A DNA stretch of 64,000 bases from Sebastes aleutianus (GCA_916700875.1 CAKAKS010000066.1:17777990-17841989), one strand, 5' to 3'. Positions 1 to 12,389 are shown, numbered from the stretch's first letter. Numbers and translations are program-made. Notes: generated by a model from the sequence alone, not told the origin.

Positions 1-2119
1 TCATGTGTCTACAGTGTTTAGATGTGTCCTGCCATTGACCCCGACCGGCTCAGGCTGTACATATGGCCATGCGTCTCGCACCCGCCGTGTGTGTGTTCAT
101 GTGTGTTAACGCACTAACTACCTGTCCAGATGGTGAAGTAGAAACATTCATCGACAGCGCTCTTTAAGAATTTCACATGCCGCTGGTGGAATTTCTTCAC
201 TTCAGTCAAACTCACTTTTTTTTGGTGTCATTGTTATCATCACGATCAACGGAGATGGATATTTCATCGCAGAGGTCAGATGACTTATTTTTGCAGCTAC
301 ATACTTCTTTATACCCATCATCACCATCATTATAATCATCATATTCATTTAGCATCGTATTCCTTCCTTCCTAGGCTCATTGAACCCAGACTCTGCCTCT
401 CCTCCTTCCTTCCGTGCACCGTTAGTTATTAGTGGCCTTCAGGACAGGGTTGCTCCTGGGATGCCTCCACTCCTCCCCACCTCCTTCCCCTCTTTTTGTA
501 GCTTCTCTGCCTCCCCCCATCTCTCTGCTCACCTCTCTCCCTGATTTATACATTAAATAGTTAGGCAGGAGGGTATGGAGGCACCTATCATTCCATGATC
601 TATATCTCTATGTGCCCTCATTAAAAATACATGTGTATGCTTAGGGGAGACAATATAGAATATATAAATCAAAATGCTAACGGCATCAGAATAAGCCTCC
701 TGTATTTATTTCCCCATAGCTTTCCCTCCGTGAGCATAGGACTCTTCCTGCTTACTGTATTTCCTTTGCGGTGTATGTGGTTTGAGACTCTAATGTTAAA
801 GTACACTGGAAATATTGTTAATTTAATATGCAAAGGATTTGATAATCAGCCCAAGCAACACTGCTGTCTGAGAGGTAACTTATTATTATATTCTATTTTT
901 TTTAAGTTTGTCTAATTGTTAAAAGATTTAAATGTAAAAAGATGTAATCAAACTTTCATCATTCATATTTTTGGATGTCGTGCTGAGTGGCTATACGGAG
1001 CTGATTACACATCCGGTAAGACGGCTCTAAAAATATCCGTGTTGCCGAGTTTACATTCAGAGTTGCGTCTTTGCGAATGACACGCTGGTCCTCTGTAAGA
1101 AAAAAAAAAATTGACAAATGACTTGTGTAACATTTACTTGCACAATCGATAGCTCTGACAATTTCCACCTGGACGGTGATTAATGCCACATCCACCCCCA
1201 ATCCAACAACCCCCAGCCCCAACGCTGCACCTCCCTCTGTGTGTGTCGTGCTGAGAGCAGATGAAGCAGGCCTCCCAACTCTTAGCGTGTGTGTGTGTGT
1301 GTGTTTACGTGGCACTCTCTGTCCAGACACTCGGATGCTTGATCAACCATCGGATAGCGGCTGAACAAATTCACAGATTCACAGACGTCGACGACAGTAA
1401 ATAATTGATGCGTAAACTGGCTTTGGCATCGCACTGAGTGAGTTACTCAACAGTGTCTCTGTGTGAGTGTCTTTACGTCTATCCTTTCACCAAGGTGCTG
1501 AAAATAGACAGGTCGGGAGGAGCGAGACAGGAAGAGAGCGATAGAAAGTGAAACAGAGAGAAAGAAATGTAAATGCGAGCATGAAAAGAAGCTCAGGCAT
1601 CAGGGATCTGAAGCTGTGCTATTCTCTCCACTTCCTCCACCCCACTGCTCCACTTTGAACTCATTTATAAATATTCAGCTCCACACATAAACAATATCCA
1701 AATGAGCCCAGACATCCATGCCAAGGTTAAAAACTCTGCTGCTTGTTTCAGACAAAACTACTTGACTAGCTCAAAAGGTTAGCCTCTTATTCTGACCTAA
1801 ACTATTTGTGCTCATTAAGATCAAGAAAAAGATAATCATTACCGCAGAGTCTTATTTACTTTGACCAAATTAGTGTACGACTACATTAGTGGAAGCGAGC
1901 GCAGTTCTTTGAACTTGAAGTGAAAAGTTGAATTTAGAGAAACTTAATTAAATGTGTACTCTTTATTAGAGGAGAAACCCGTGCGGTGGGCGATTTGTTT
2001 GAAATTAACTCAGGGGGGCAGATGGGGAGATGGAGCTCCAGTTTGTCTCTCTTTTCCTATGTAAACACTTGTGTTAGCTGTTTCAATTGATTGCTTAAAC
2101 ATACAAACATAACATGGGG

Positions 2120-2855
2120 TTAAAGCTGCAGTGGTTAGAAATGGAGCAAATATGATTAAAAAAAAAAAGTTTTTATAAAACGGTCACTCTATCCTGACAG
2201 TAGTGCATAAGACAGGTAATATAAAAAAAAAAAATCATGTGCCTCTATGTCCTGTGGTGTCCTCCGTTGCTCCTAATGGCATCTGCAAGATTTCACAGAC
2301 CGGAGGAAAACAACCAATCAGAGCCGAGCTGGAGTCGGCCGTCTATGAGCAGCTGTCAATCACTCGAAAAACTCTGATCAAACGGTCAAACTCTGCAACG
2401 CTGATCGTATTTCTCACATAAAATGTTTTCAGAAACATCTTCTCGTGAACTGTTTAGCTGTAAAATGAGAAAGTTTGTGACCCGGCAGTCATGTTGAGAT
2501 CAGTTCAGGAAATACCAAGCCCCGCCCACCAGCCCGAGCAAACTTTCTTATTTTACAGCTAAACAGTACACTACAAGACGTTTCTGAAAACATTTGAGAC
2601 GAGAAATAGACGATACAGTAAAAGAATATTAATTCATATTTGATCAGCGCTGCCCAGTCTGACCGTTTGATCGGAGTTTGCGAGTGATTGACAGCTGCCT
2701 CTGTTGAATCAGAGGCAACCAATAGGAACGCTCTCTCTGAAATGACCTGTGATTGGCCAAAGTCTCCCGTCATGGGCTAGATTTTTTAAAGCCTGAAAAC
2801 AGAGCCATGAGGAGGTGCAGAAGTCTAGTTATCTTTGAGAACACTTGAATTACAA
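2120..2855 (+). mobile_element. Foldback MITE, TTAA-type, right end lost
   Basis: It starts at a TTAA (2120-2123) with AGCTGCAGTGGTTAGAA, the same terminal sequence as the far end of the element at 11177-11580. The centre is a long hairpin: 2420-2477 pairs almost fully with 2539-2595 around a 61-base loop, and weaker pairing continues outwards (for example the AGCTGTCAATCACTCG block near 2350 with its complement near 2690). The right terminus is not recognisable after about 2855. Members of this kind are non-autonomous and carry no protein. Confidence 0.7.
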
Positions 2856-4447
2856 TGCAATTTGAGCTCATGTACCTGTATGTATTGCAATTCATGCCAC
2901 CTAATTTAGGAGTTATTTTAGCCCATTATCTTGTTATCAACCCTTTTGCTGTCTTTTTTTTTTAAAAGACACTGTAGGATAATAATATTTCGTAACATTT
3001 AGGTCTTCTCTGCAAGTACTTGCATGGCCCCCTGGGTATCGCCAGTTATCAAAAGGATGATTGATTTTGTGCTGACAGGCTGATGACAATCCCGTCTCAT
3101 CCCCTCTCACATCACCCCCTAAGATCCACACATGTCTTTTCATAGCCCCAGTGGTACAGTAAGTGCTCTCCCACCCTTCTGCTCCCAGAGAAACATAGCT
3201 GTGTGTTTGGTTGGGTATGGATGGCGGCGGCGGCGGTGGTGGGGGTCTCAGACTGGTGCCGTGTTAGAATGAGAAAGGGGGCACCGTGACTTAATCTGAC
3301 ATTAACTGTGCGATCTGTGTGGTATCGCAGCCTCAGGGAGAGGAGGAGTGGGAAAAAAGAGTGAGAGAAAAGAGGGGGATCGGATGGATAAAGGGGCCCT
3401 GCATGCAAAAAAAAGCTCACGTAGAGACGGAGACAGACAAGGTCACACAGAGCAGGGTGGCCCTGACAGAGAGGGAGAGTGAGAGTGGACTTGTTATTAC
3501 AGTATTTACCTTCCCCTCTCAGCTCCTTCATACCTCTTTATTGAGGAACAGTCTGTGTTTTTTCTATCTTCCTCCTCCCTGTGAAGAGTTTTGTACTCGT
3601 ATTTGATGTCATTTCAGCCGCGAGTAACTGAAATGCAAACAAATTGCGACGCCGATTGCTTTGCTCCCGCTCATTTACCAACTTATCTTTTCTTCTCGGT
3701 CAGCCATTGTGCCTCGTTCGGATCTCAATCCAGACTGTAGCCTGCAGACATCCCTCCCCTCCTCCTCGTCTTATTGGGTATGCCACGCAGGGTGACCCTT
3801 TCCCCCGTTGTCACTCAAGCCCGAGCAGCGAATCGGAAGCTGCGTGTCACTGAAACAAGGAAGTGGAGCGAAAAGGCTGCTCAGAAAAGGGAGCGCCGTT
3901 TGCCCCGATCCTAACAGCAGCACCCCCCCCCCCCCCCCCCCACGACAGAAAACTAATAAAGTAAGCTGCCCGAGATCCAATTTCAATGGAAACCTATAGA
4001 CTGCACGCTGATTCTCAAGATATAAAATGCATGCGTAGGGATATATAAATGCACTAAAATGCGAAGAAGAGCATTCATATGCTCCCATTCAGCAAACAGC
4101 CACACACACACACGACCCCAAAATTCACGCGACCACACCGTCCACTTTCCTCGCCGCATGCACCCGTGACCGCTATCAGCCATGCTTTGTACCTGTCAAG
4201 TGCTGTCCTTTTCCCTGTGCCCAAAGCCCTGCTCGCTACATGAGAGCTCTCACATCAAAGCTTCGCTGAGCTCCACACGCACAGATGAAACACCCTCTCA
4301 CTCCGGCCGCCTCTCTCCCTCGCTCCCGCACATTAGACACATTTCATTTCATTACAACGCCACTGGAAAAAAATAGAGATGCTGCTGTCTTAAAGGGACA
4401 TCTTATTTACTCTCTCTCTCGCACTTGTGTGCTGGCTAACGTGGAGG

Positions 4448-4455
4448 CACACACA

Positions 4456-4504
<49 letters not shown>
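4448..4504. repeat. (CA)n microsatellite
   Basis: An almost uninterrupted run of AC dinucleotides, pure from about 4457 to 4504. Confidence 0.97.
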
Positions 4505-4506
<2 letters not shown>

Positions 4507-5084
4507 GCTATCCGCTTTCCTTTCAAATAATGCGACTGGAAGGGAAAATAATGATGTGTTACCATCAAAGTTCTAGTGGACAAGCGGCATCTAATTTGAC
4601 CATAAAGAGGGCGCATCATTGTCATCAAAGAGTATTGACAGTGTTGTTAAGATGGCGCAGTATGGCTCCAGTTCTGTCATCGTAAATCACAAATAATGCT
4701 TAATATTGAGATATTTATATCGCAGCTTCATATATATTTTCTTTTTTTTATTAACTTTTTTTTCTCAATATACTTTGCAGATAGTAAGGAGTATTTTCAA
4801 TGAGCTTCTCAATGCTGCATGTAGGGAGATGGGGCGATGACGGAGGAAGAGTTTCATCACGATGACGAGACAGGCCCCGGTTTCCTTAGCAGCGGCAGCC
4901 TTTGTTGTGCTATCTGGTGCGGGACAGGCCCGACAAAGGAGCGCTAAGGAGCGTCCGGAGCAGGGTGATGGGGGTCGGGTTGCCCCCCCTTAGAGGGGTC
5001 GGGGCGACCCTCTTGACCGCTGGCCCCAGGGCAGGGACTCAGTGTGGTGGTGGCACATGGGGCACCGACAGGGCATGGGAAGAG

Positions 5085-5515
5085 ACTTAGCCTGCATACT
5101 GCAGCAGAAAGACAGGACTGACCCAACGCTAGAGGATCGTGTGTGTGTGTGTGTTTCATTTCAGACGGTGTGTGTGTGTGTGTGTGTGTGTATAGGACAA
5201 AGGCAAAGTGACCCGATGTTAGCAGTGTGTGAGAGAGAGATTTAGTGGTATAAAAAGCAGGGTGACCCAAGGTTTGCAGTGTGCGTTTGTGTAAAGATTC
5301 ACACTTTGACAGCACATCACAGCACAAAGATCAGATTTAGCAGGTGTATCCAGTGTGTGTGTGTGGGAGAGACTTAACAGTTAGCGAGAAACACAAAGGC
5401 CGAATGACCTAACTCTACAAGGGTGTATGGCGAGATGTATGGAGAGATTTAGCTGTCACACAAAGACTAGGATGATGAACATTAGCTCTGTGGGAGAAAT
5501 TAGTTCTGTGGGATT
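5085..5515. repeat. Decayed minisatellite, unit about 55-75 bp
   Basis: The block ACAAAG-CNNGGNTGACCCAA followed by TAGCAGTGTGTG and GAGAGATTTAG recurs with many changes near 5110, 5198, 5252, 5392 and 5460. Two (GT)n tracts (about 5139-5153 and 5167-5191) have grown inside the units. No coding sense was found. Confidence 0.5.
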
Positions 5516-6002
5516 TGGGGTAAGTTGACATTGGGCAGTTTAATTTGAATATCATGTCTTTTTTTTCTTCTAAAACATTTGTTATTTTGTAGATATATAC
5601 AGATAGACAATCACAGTAGCAAAGTATAATATTTAATGTTTTTTAAAATAAGAAAAAGATATAAGACTCACATTTACAAAAGAGCGTTATTTTGATTTAT
5701 GTTACAATTAATTAGAAAAATATATACGATTTTTTTTTTTTTTTCTCCCAATTGCTTTGTTGTGCTCAGTCCATCAGCACCACACTCAGTGTTGTATATG
5801 TAGCTGATGGAGAGAAGAATAAGAGAGAGGAAGTGTCTGGACAGGGAGAGCAGTGTTGCCCTGACACCAACACAGACCTTTCAGTGTTCAAATAAATGAT
5901 GGTTTCCGACATGGAGGTGAACCCGGCGGCCCCGGCTCCTCCAGACTAAGCGCACCAACGACACTGGCCGCCTTTACAGCAATGTCCTTCTGGGTGACTG
6001 GA

Positions 6003-6240
6003 CAGCTGAAAGGGTTAGCACTGTTAGCTCGGTTAGGTGTGTTAGTCTCTCCAAAGGGAAAGGCTATAGGCCACTCCGGGTTAGCATAAGGACGCTAAAG
6101 GCTAGGAACCGGGCCACTTGAGGTTACCAATAGTATGCTTAAGGCCAGGGAGGGTTATTGACCAGTAAGAGCAGTGAACACTAAACACGGTTGTAGGGCA
6201 CTCGGGGTTAGCATCAGAACACGTGGGCCAGTGTTGCTAA
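6003..6240. repeat. Possible degenerate tandem repeat, unit about 60 bp
   Basis: GGGCCACT-(C/T)GGGGTTAGCAT-like blocks recur near 6070, 6110 and 6198, each followed by a short AAGG or CAGAAC stretch. The copies are strongly decayed, so the assignment is tentative. Confidence 0.3.
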
Positions 6241-8962
6241 ACCATTAACTTTTGGCCTCGTGAACCGGGATTAGGGGAAAGGAGAAGTGCACACAAAGTG
6301 ATGTGATGGTGGTTAAATGTTGTTTTTCTGTCATTCTGTCCTCGTTTCTTTGGGGAATTTGTTGACAGTGCAGTGCGCTTTTCAATTTGTCATTGTTTTT
6401 TTCATATACAGTATACATTTTATTTATCAGTATTGAATTAAATCATTTATTGATTTAAAATTTGATCTTGTTCTTCTGATGTTGCAGCCTTGAGGCTGAA
6501 CTGGTCTTGTCAGTTATTTTATCAGGCTGCCACCAGTGGGCAGTGGCACAAAGCTGGTGTGGATCTGGTTCGACTACATCTCTCTGTCTCTCCTTCCTTC
6601 CTTCTCTATCCATCTTTATCTACAGTATATCTTTCCCTCTCTGCTTCTCACTCTTTCTTGCCTCTCTGTCTCTTCCACTCTCTTTTTTTTCCTCACCTGC
6701 TTCTATTTCTTTTTCATCCGGCGGCGATCCGTCCATCTGAATGTGAGCTTTTGTGTCTGAACTTCTGTATTTGTGTGCAAATGTGTCTGTGATGTCTGCA
6801 GTCTCCCTAATAGACCCTCATCCATTATCCCTCCAACTTCACTTTTTCTTCTGTACATACACACACACACACAGACTAATAAAAATCTAGGTTTGGAGAA
6901 ACATCATATACTTAGAATTTGCATACAAACTATAACGTGGACGTTTTTTTTAAAGTCATAAATCACTTGCTAAATTACCGTTAGACTTGCTGTGCCTTGG
7001 AGTAAATTACAAAACTTCATTCCATCATCACGCAGATGCCATTATATAGCAGGAAATTCTTTAAAGCTGAAATTAGAATTTCAAAATGCATTTGTTGAAC
7101 TTTCAGTAAAAGCTAATGTAATAGTGAAATAATTTTTAAAACACACTTTAAATGTTATAATTAGCAATTTGATCATGTCCAGTTTTTCTTCTCGCTTGAA
7201 AAATGCTGTCTTAAGTTTATTATCTTTATGTTAATAACAAGTTTTACATTACGTGTCCAGCAAGGGAAGGAGGGCCTTGTGTCTGGATTTGAAAGGAGAG
7301 TAAGAATCCAACAAATTTTATAATCTGACTAAGTGAGAAAGTGTCATTTTGCCGTTGTCAACACACGGCAGGTGCTAAGGGAAGGGGTGTGTGGCAGGTT
7401 TGATGTCGACGGGCACAGGAGGGACACACACTCATGCTGCGTCAACGGAAGACAAGCACATTGTGTTAACACTTATTAAGGTAGAGGAGACGTGCCGCCT
7501 CGAGGAGACTGTGTGTGTGTGTGTGTGATGGCGATTTGCGGAGGAAGCTGAGTGACGCTGCCTCTCTTAACTCCCTCTCACGTCTCCTAAAGGTCTTTTT
7601 GTCAGCACTGATGTCTTGCGTACTCCTTAGTGTGTGTGTGTGTGTGTGTCAGCACAGGCGTACACCCATAAGTTTGAGTAAGTGTGTATGTGTGTGTGTA
7701 TCACAATGGGGGTTGTGTGTGAAAAGCACAACCAAAGTGAAACAGGAATCCGTCCATTTCCTGCTTTAGTTTCGGAGTGCTTGGGACAATAAACAGTTAA
7801 TTAAAATGGCTTCAAAGTTGAAGAAGTCACCAAAGGCTACGAGAAAACTTCCTCTTCTCCACAATACGTTTCCCTACTGTCATTCTTTCTTATTATAACC
7901 ACTTGGGTTTCTCTTTTTTTTATATTTTTCCTCTTTTTAACTCTTCTTTTCATATTTTTTTTTAATTTTGAAGTACTGCACTGATTATTTATTAATTCAA
8001 ATATAATTATGTGAAACCTTTCTCAGCTTTTTAAAAATTTCTAGACCCTTTATCTTTAGTGCTGAGAAGTTTGAAGTCCCGTAACATGCACATACACAGA
8101 TGCGTATTGCGGCTAAGTCTTTGGTTGAGTGATGGTGGGATCGATTGGGTTTGATATTAAGTGACACATGGCCTTTGGAGTCACTAAATGCTACTCACCG
8201 ACTGAAACCACCGGCGCTGAATTTCAATCCCCCAGTTACTTCTCAGGCTTGTCCCTGCAGTGACACTCTCTCCTCTGTCTCTGCCATTTCTTTCAGTCTG
8301 GATTTGCATCATTCCCCCATTCGTCTCACAATCTGCGTGTTGTTCCGGTATTATTTGCCCGTAGATATCCACCACTGAGCTCTTTCTTAAACACCACGAG
8401 CCCCTATCAGACCTAGAATGGGCTGGAAAGTTCCTCAGATTATCAGGCGGTGTTATATCAGCTTTCCTTTGTAGATTTTACAAAGTTAATATTGTCTTTT
8501 TCTGAAAGTAAAAAAACAACAAAAACTGTCCCGTCAACATTACATTCTAGATTTAATAAAGGTTTTTTAGGCATTTTTAAAAGTAACCAAAAAAATCTTG
8601 AAACATTTCTGCAATTAAAAAGAAACAATTACACAATCTCCCTCAGTGCTTGTTTAATATACATTTTCTACAGATCTTTCTCACACACACACATATGTTA
8701 TACTCTCTACCTGAAGATAGTCATTATATTTATATACATTTTGGAGCTGTATTTGAATGAGTTTTGTTTTGCATTATAAAGCACTTTGTTATAAAAAAAG
8801 GTCTGTAAAAATAGTTTGTTAAATTATACTTCATCAATATAAATCCTATTCAGTGTACATACAATATATAGACATTTGATTTTTATTTGATTTATTATTG
8901 TATTCTTTATTCTGTTATTTCTATTCTGTGTAAGCATCTTGAGAGCTGCATAAAAAACGGAG

Positions 8963-9016
8963 TCAAATTCCTTGTATGTATATACTTGGTGAAATAAACC
9001 TGATTGTGATTCTGAT
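8963..9016 (+). mobile_element. LINE-like 3' tail (short, 5'-truncated)
   Basis: AGTCAAATTCCTTGTATGTA, then CTTGGTGAAATAAACCTGATT and a TGATTCTGAT tail, resembles the 3' end shared by many fish non-LTR retrotransposon copies (Rex/Babar-like). The 5' part is missing or lost in the AT-rich sequence upstream. It ends about 100 bases before the splice acceptor at 9115. Confidence 0.5.
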
Positions 9017-9115
9017 ATATAATATCATAAATGCTTAACACGTAATATGAACAGTATCTGATGGAGGTGATGCTGATGCCATGGCTCTAACACGTATGTG
9101 TCTTATCTGTTTTAG

Positions 9116-9334
9116 GATGGCTACGGTGTGATGGTGCTCAACCCCAATGAGAACTACCTGGAGGTGGAGAAGCCGGCCATGTTCTCTCCCCTGCCCTCTC
9201 CTACCGAACCCTCGGACGAACCCGCTGAGAAGAGGGAACGCAAAGATGATAAAGAGGGCAAAAAGAAGAGAGAATTTTATGAGAAGTACCGTAACCCGCA
9301 GAAGGAGACGGAGACGGAACGGATCCCTATACGG
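9116..9334 (+). CDS. arb2a: arb2a/fam172a-like internal exon: Arb2 domain start, NLS-like segment
   Basis: This exon has 73 codons and is phase 0 at both ends. It begins GAT GGC TAC after a TTTTAG acceptor and ends CGG before GTAAGT. The peptide starts DGYGVMVLNPNENYLEVEKP, the well-conserved strand of the ARB2A (FAM172A) family. A serine/proline-rich linker (residues about 22-35 of the exon) follows, then SDEPAEKRERKD..KKKREFYEKYRNPQ. The two basic clusters KRERK and KKKRE, about eight residues apart, look like a bipartite nuclear localisation signal. Family knowledge: ARB2A is a nuclear protein linked to Argonaute and to co-transcriptional splicing. The Ser/Pro linker differs from the mammalian protein as I remember it, so the paralogue ARB2B (FAM172B) is the main alternative. 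The GTG at 9128 is internal and not a start. Confidence 0.9.
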
Positions 9335-9961
9335 GTAAGTCGGAGAGGGAAGGAGGGAGGGAGGGATGGAGGGAGGGAGGAGAGTGTTTGGAGCGCCGTG
9401 GCAGAGAGACAGAAGGATAGATGTTCGTCAAAAAGCAGACATGATGGGGGAGGTGGACGGAGTGACAGTTTAGGGTCGTGGGAGGAGGTAGGAGAGAAGA
9501 CATAGGTGAGAAAACGGGAGGGAGGAATTCGGGCAAGTTTGGAAGAGACAAAAGTGGCAAGAAGGTGCGGGGAGGAGGAAGGTGGGAGGTGGCCAGCCGA
9601 GGAAGCTAGGGAAGGAAATGTTAGGTAACAAGGGATGAAGGGAGGACGGGAGGCAGAGGGAGAAAGAGAGGCTCTTGTGTGGTCAGCCTGTGTGTGAAGA
9701 GGTTGGCCGGGCTCCAGTCGCCTCTCAGTGAGCAAGTGTTAACCACATGGCCACCTCCCTCTCTCCCTCTTCCTCTCCCTCTTTCCCTCTCTCCCTCCCT
9801 CTCTCTTTCTCTCTCAGATGGTGGGCCGGTCAGTGCAGCTCTGGCCCTTCACTCTTGTTGACCGCTGGGATTATTATCTCCCTAACACACACTCTGCAAA
9901 CACACTGCAACATTCTTATCATTCTACACTGTCCGTACACCCCCTAATCATACACGCATAC

Positions 9962-9964
9962 ATG

Positions 9965-9992
<28 letters not shown>
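9962..9992. repeat. (CA)n microsatellite
   Basis: A run of CA dinucleotides within the second visible intron. Confidence 0.95.
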
Positions 9993-9996
<4 letters not shown>

Positions 9997-10375
9997 TATA
10001 CGCATGCACATACACATAGCTCGTCCAGTTTACCTTGTGGTCAAACAAAGGAAGCGACCCCTTTGAATAAATCTAGTTCCATTGTGAAAATAAATATGGG
10101 CAAAGTGATGGGAAATTAAAACAATGTTGTCCTCTTCATAGATGTCTTTTGTTTAACTCCTGCCAACAAAATTCATAATTTGCCTCCTCAATGGGGTCCA
10201 GACCTTTTTTTTTTACTTTCTCAAAAGCTCTCATTCAGTACAATTTTGAAGATCAAGGGCACAGTGAGCGAGGCTTTTTCCCATCACAGGCTTTCACATT
10301 AGAAGAGTGTCCTCATCGATTATCTGTGTCTTACTGTGGTTGATGGCAGTGGCGTCACAGCAATGCATGTATGTA

Positions 10376-10378
<3 letters not shown>

Positions 10379-10413
<35 letters not shown>
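10379..10413. repeat. (GT)n microsatellite
   Basis: A pure GT run of about 17 units. Confidence 0.95.
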
Positions 10414-10416
<3 letters not shown>

Positions 10417-10975
10417 TACGTCAGTCTCTGGTGTCTCACAAGAGTTAGGGCTGCTGTGGGACTAGCGGGCGGTGTGTGAGCTGTCAACGCCGGCTTTTTC
10501 TTTTTCTCACCCCCCTGGCAGTACCTTTACACACACTCTAATAAGGGATAATTAGCCGCAGTTCCATCTTACTGTATCACACTTCTGTGCGTGTAAACTG
10601 GTTTCCCCGACTGGTGGTGAACTTGCTTTACACTATCTGACATAAAACTCTTCTGGTATCATGTTGTTCACAGTAATGCAGTCAAATTGACTTGCATCTA
10701 CTGTCACTTATATATCTTTTTATTTTAATTTTATGCCATAAATTAATATTGAAAATCCATTGCTTATTGCATGTGTTTGTTATATCATATAGCTACTCTG
10801 TCTTTCAGAGGTTGTAGCGATCTTAAAGCTAGAGTGAATATACTGTCATCATATGAAATTCGATAACCTTAAGAACCAACCATGTCATGTTAACTTGTCG
10901 GGAAGAAGGCTAAATAACGCTCCAAAGTTAACGCAAAACGGCAAAACTGGCATCGCCATTTTCAAACAGGTTCCT

Positions 10976-10988
10976 TGACCTCTGACCT
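10976..10988 (-). promoter_or_regulatory. Perfect DR1 nuclear-receptor motif inside MITE
   Basis: TGACCTCTGACCT is the complement of AGGTCA-G-AGGTCA, two perfect half-sites spaced by one base. This arrangement is bound by RXR heterodimers, HNF4 and COUP-TF receptors. Actual binding is unknown. Confidence 0.6.
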
Positions 10989-11176
10989 CAAGATTTGTTA
11001 ATGAAAATTCTGGGATGAAAAGAGTGAAAACTGTATCCTATTAGATAAAACAGAATTTGTCAAACTGCATATTTTGCTGGTAGGTAATAAATTGCAATAT
11101 ATCGCAATATATCTTATCGCAATACTCATCATATCGCAAAATGCTTAAAATTGCAATAAATCGTATCGTGACTTAA

Positions 11177-11580
11177 AGTGGCAGTAGATGGCAGAATATT
11201 TTGGGGATTTGAGAGTTTTGCTCCGGCTGGTGGACGATGCTTGGTATTTCCTCAACTGATCTCAACATGGTGGCCGGGTCATAAACTTTCTCATTTTACA
11301 GCTAAAGAGTACACTACAAGATGTTTCTGAAGACATTTGAGGCGAGAAATAGGCATTACAGTAACAGAATATTAATTCATATTTGATCAGCGCTGCCTAG
11401 TTTGTTTTCATCCGGTCTGTGAAATCTTGTAGATGCCATTAGGACCACCGGAGGACACGGAGGCACATGATTTTTTTTTTTCATATTACCTGTCTCATGC
11501 TCTACTGTCAGGATATCGTGACCGGTTTATGAAAATAACTTTTTTTAATCATATTTGCTCCAATTCTACCTACTGCTGCT
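11177..11580 (-). mobile_element. TTAA-site (piggyBac-like) MITE nested in another MITE
   Basis: It is bounded by TTAA at 11173-11176 and 11581-11584. The ends are inverted: AGTGGCAGTAGATGGCAGAA on the left and the complement of AGCAGCAGTAGGTAGAATTG on the right. The related element at 53826 has a single intact GATACTTAAGT at the corresponding place, which acts as an empty site and confirms insertion with TTAA duplication. Internally it matches the foldback element at 2.1-2.8 kb. Confidence 0.8.
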
Positions 11581-12376
11581 TTAAGCATCGTGATAATATC
11601 ATATTGTGGGGCCTCTGGTGATTCCCACCCTTAGTTGCTTCTACATTTTGTTCGACTTACGATAGGAGTGTGTATTAATTTGTTATCTTTTTTCCTCCAT
11701 ATACATACATATCTCTTCTACTCTTGCTCCCCTCCTCTTGCCTTAAATCGTTAACACTCGGTAACATTAGCAGTGTGCGATCGTTAACACAGTCTCAACC
11801 AAGGTTCCCCTATCCGACGAGGATAGGAATGCAATATTACTGTATTCACATCTTGATATTGGGCTCGGCTTGCTTTCCCCATGCCTGCATAATGCATGCC
11901 GGACAGGGTCAGATGCATTGAGACAAGGGCGGTATGCAGCAGCGGTGTGTCTTTTTGTGGCGTCTTGAAAATACTGTGCAGTTTAACAGCCTTGGCTTTT
12001 CTCCATGAAGATGGAAGTCAGGACAGACATCATAATGAAGAAAATACCACACCAGCCCAGTGTCATGTCAAGTCACTTTTCTGTTTAATATAAGCTCGCA
12101 CATTGATAATTGATTCAGCAGTCCTTACCAGTGTAGTACCCAGTGTGGTGGCATTTTTGAACGGAGAGATGGATTTGAAAAAATGCTTTCTATGTGTGTT
12201 TTTTCAGACCAGCAGCCTAATACAAAATTATCCTCATTAACCAGGAAAGTAGGGGTCATGTAGAAGGTTTAGATTTTCCAGCCAAATACACTTGTCCTTA
12301 GATGCAGGGATTGCAAGACTCGGGATAAAGATTAATGAGTGAGCAGGTTGGCTCTGCGTCGGTGCCCCTTGAATTT

Positions 12377-12389
12377 TGACCTTTGACCC
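12377..12389 (-). promoter_or_regulatory. Near-perfect DR1 motif in non-repeat sequence
   Basis: TGACCTTTGACCC is the complement of GGGTCA-A-AGGTCA: one perfect half-site and one common variant with the preferred A spacer. It lies outside the recognised MITEs. Function is untested. Confidence 0.45.

Larger units (their letters stand above)
1..9115 (+). other. Intron (3' part) upstream of the first visible exon
   Basis: No coding exon of the gene could be recognised here, so the preceding exon should lie left of base 1. The intron ends in a good acceptor (pyrimidine-rich run, then TTTTAG at 9110-9115). It contains a foldback TTAA-type element (about 2124-2855), a (CA)n tract near 4.45 kb, two decayed tandem repeats (5085-5515, 6003-6240), GT tracts at 7.5-7.7 kb, an AT-rich stretch from about 8440 and a LINE-like 3' tail near 8963-9016. 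The remainder is plain intronic sequence with short low-complexity runs. Confidence 0.7.
10791..11633 (+). mobile_element. hAT-like MITE carrying a DR1 core, interrupted by a second element
   Basis: It shares its internal part (TGACCTCTGACCTCAAGAT and flanks) with the TAGGGCTGTCAA elements, but its right part is an ATCGCAATATATCG-rich segment ending GTGATTCCCACCCTTA at 11633, as in the inverted copy at 53826-54391. The left terminus is missing: homology begins at about 10791 (GCTACTCTGTCT). The TTAA element at 11177-11580 sits inside it. Confidence 0.65.

Noticed and set aside
5085..5515. Regularly spaced repeats considered as a CRISPR array
   Set aside because: The units are degenerate and contiguous without unique spacers, and the DNA is vertebrate; it is a decayed minisatellite.
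5899..5949. Short frame MVSDMEVNPAAPAPPD with a stop
   Set aside because: Only 16 codons, no Kozak or splice support and no recognisable homology; too short to call.
6490..6792. Leucine/serine-rich frames suggesting a membrane protein
   Set aside because: They come from a pyrimidine-rich (CTTT/TCTC) stretch readable in all three frames.
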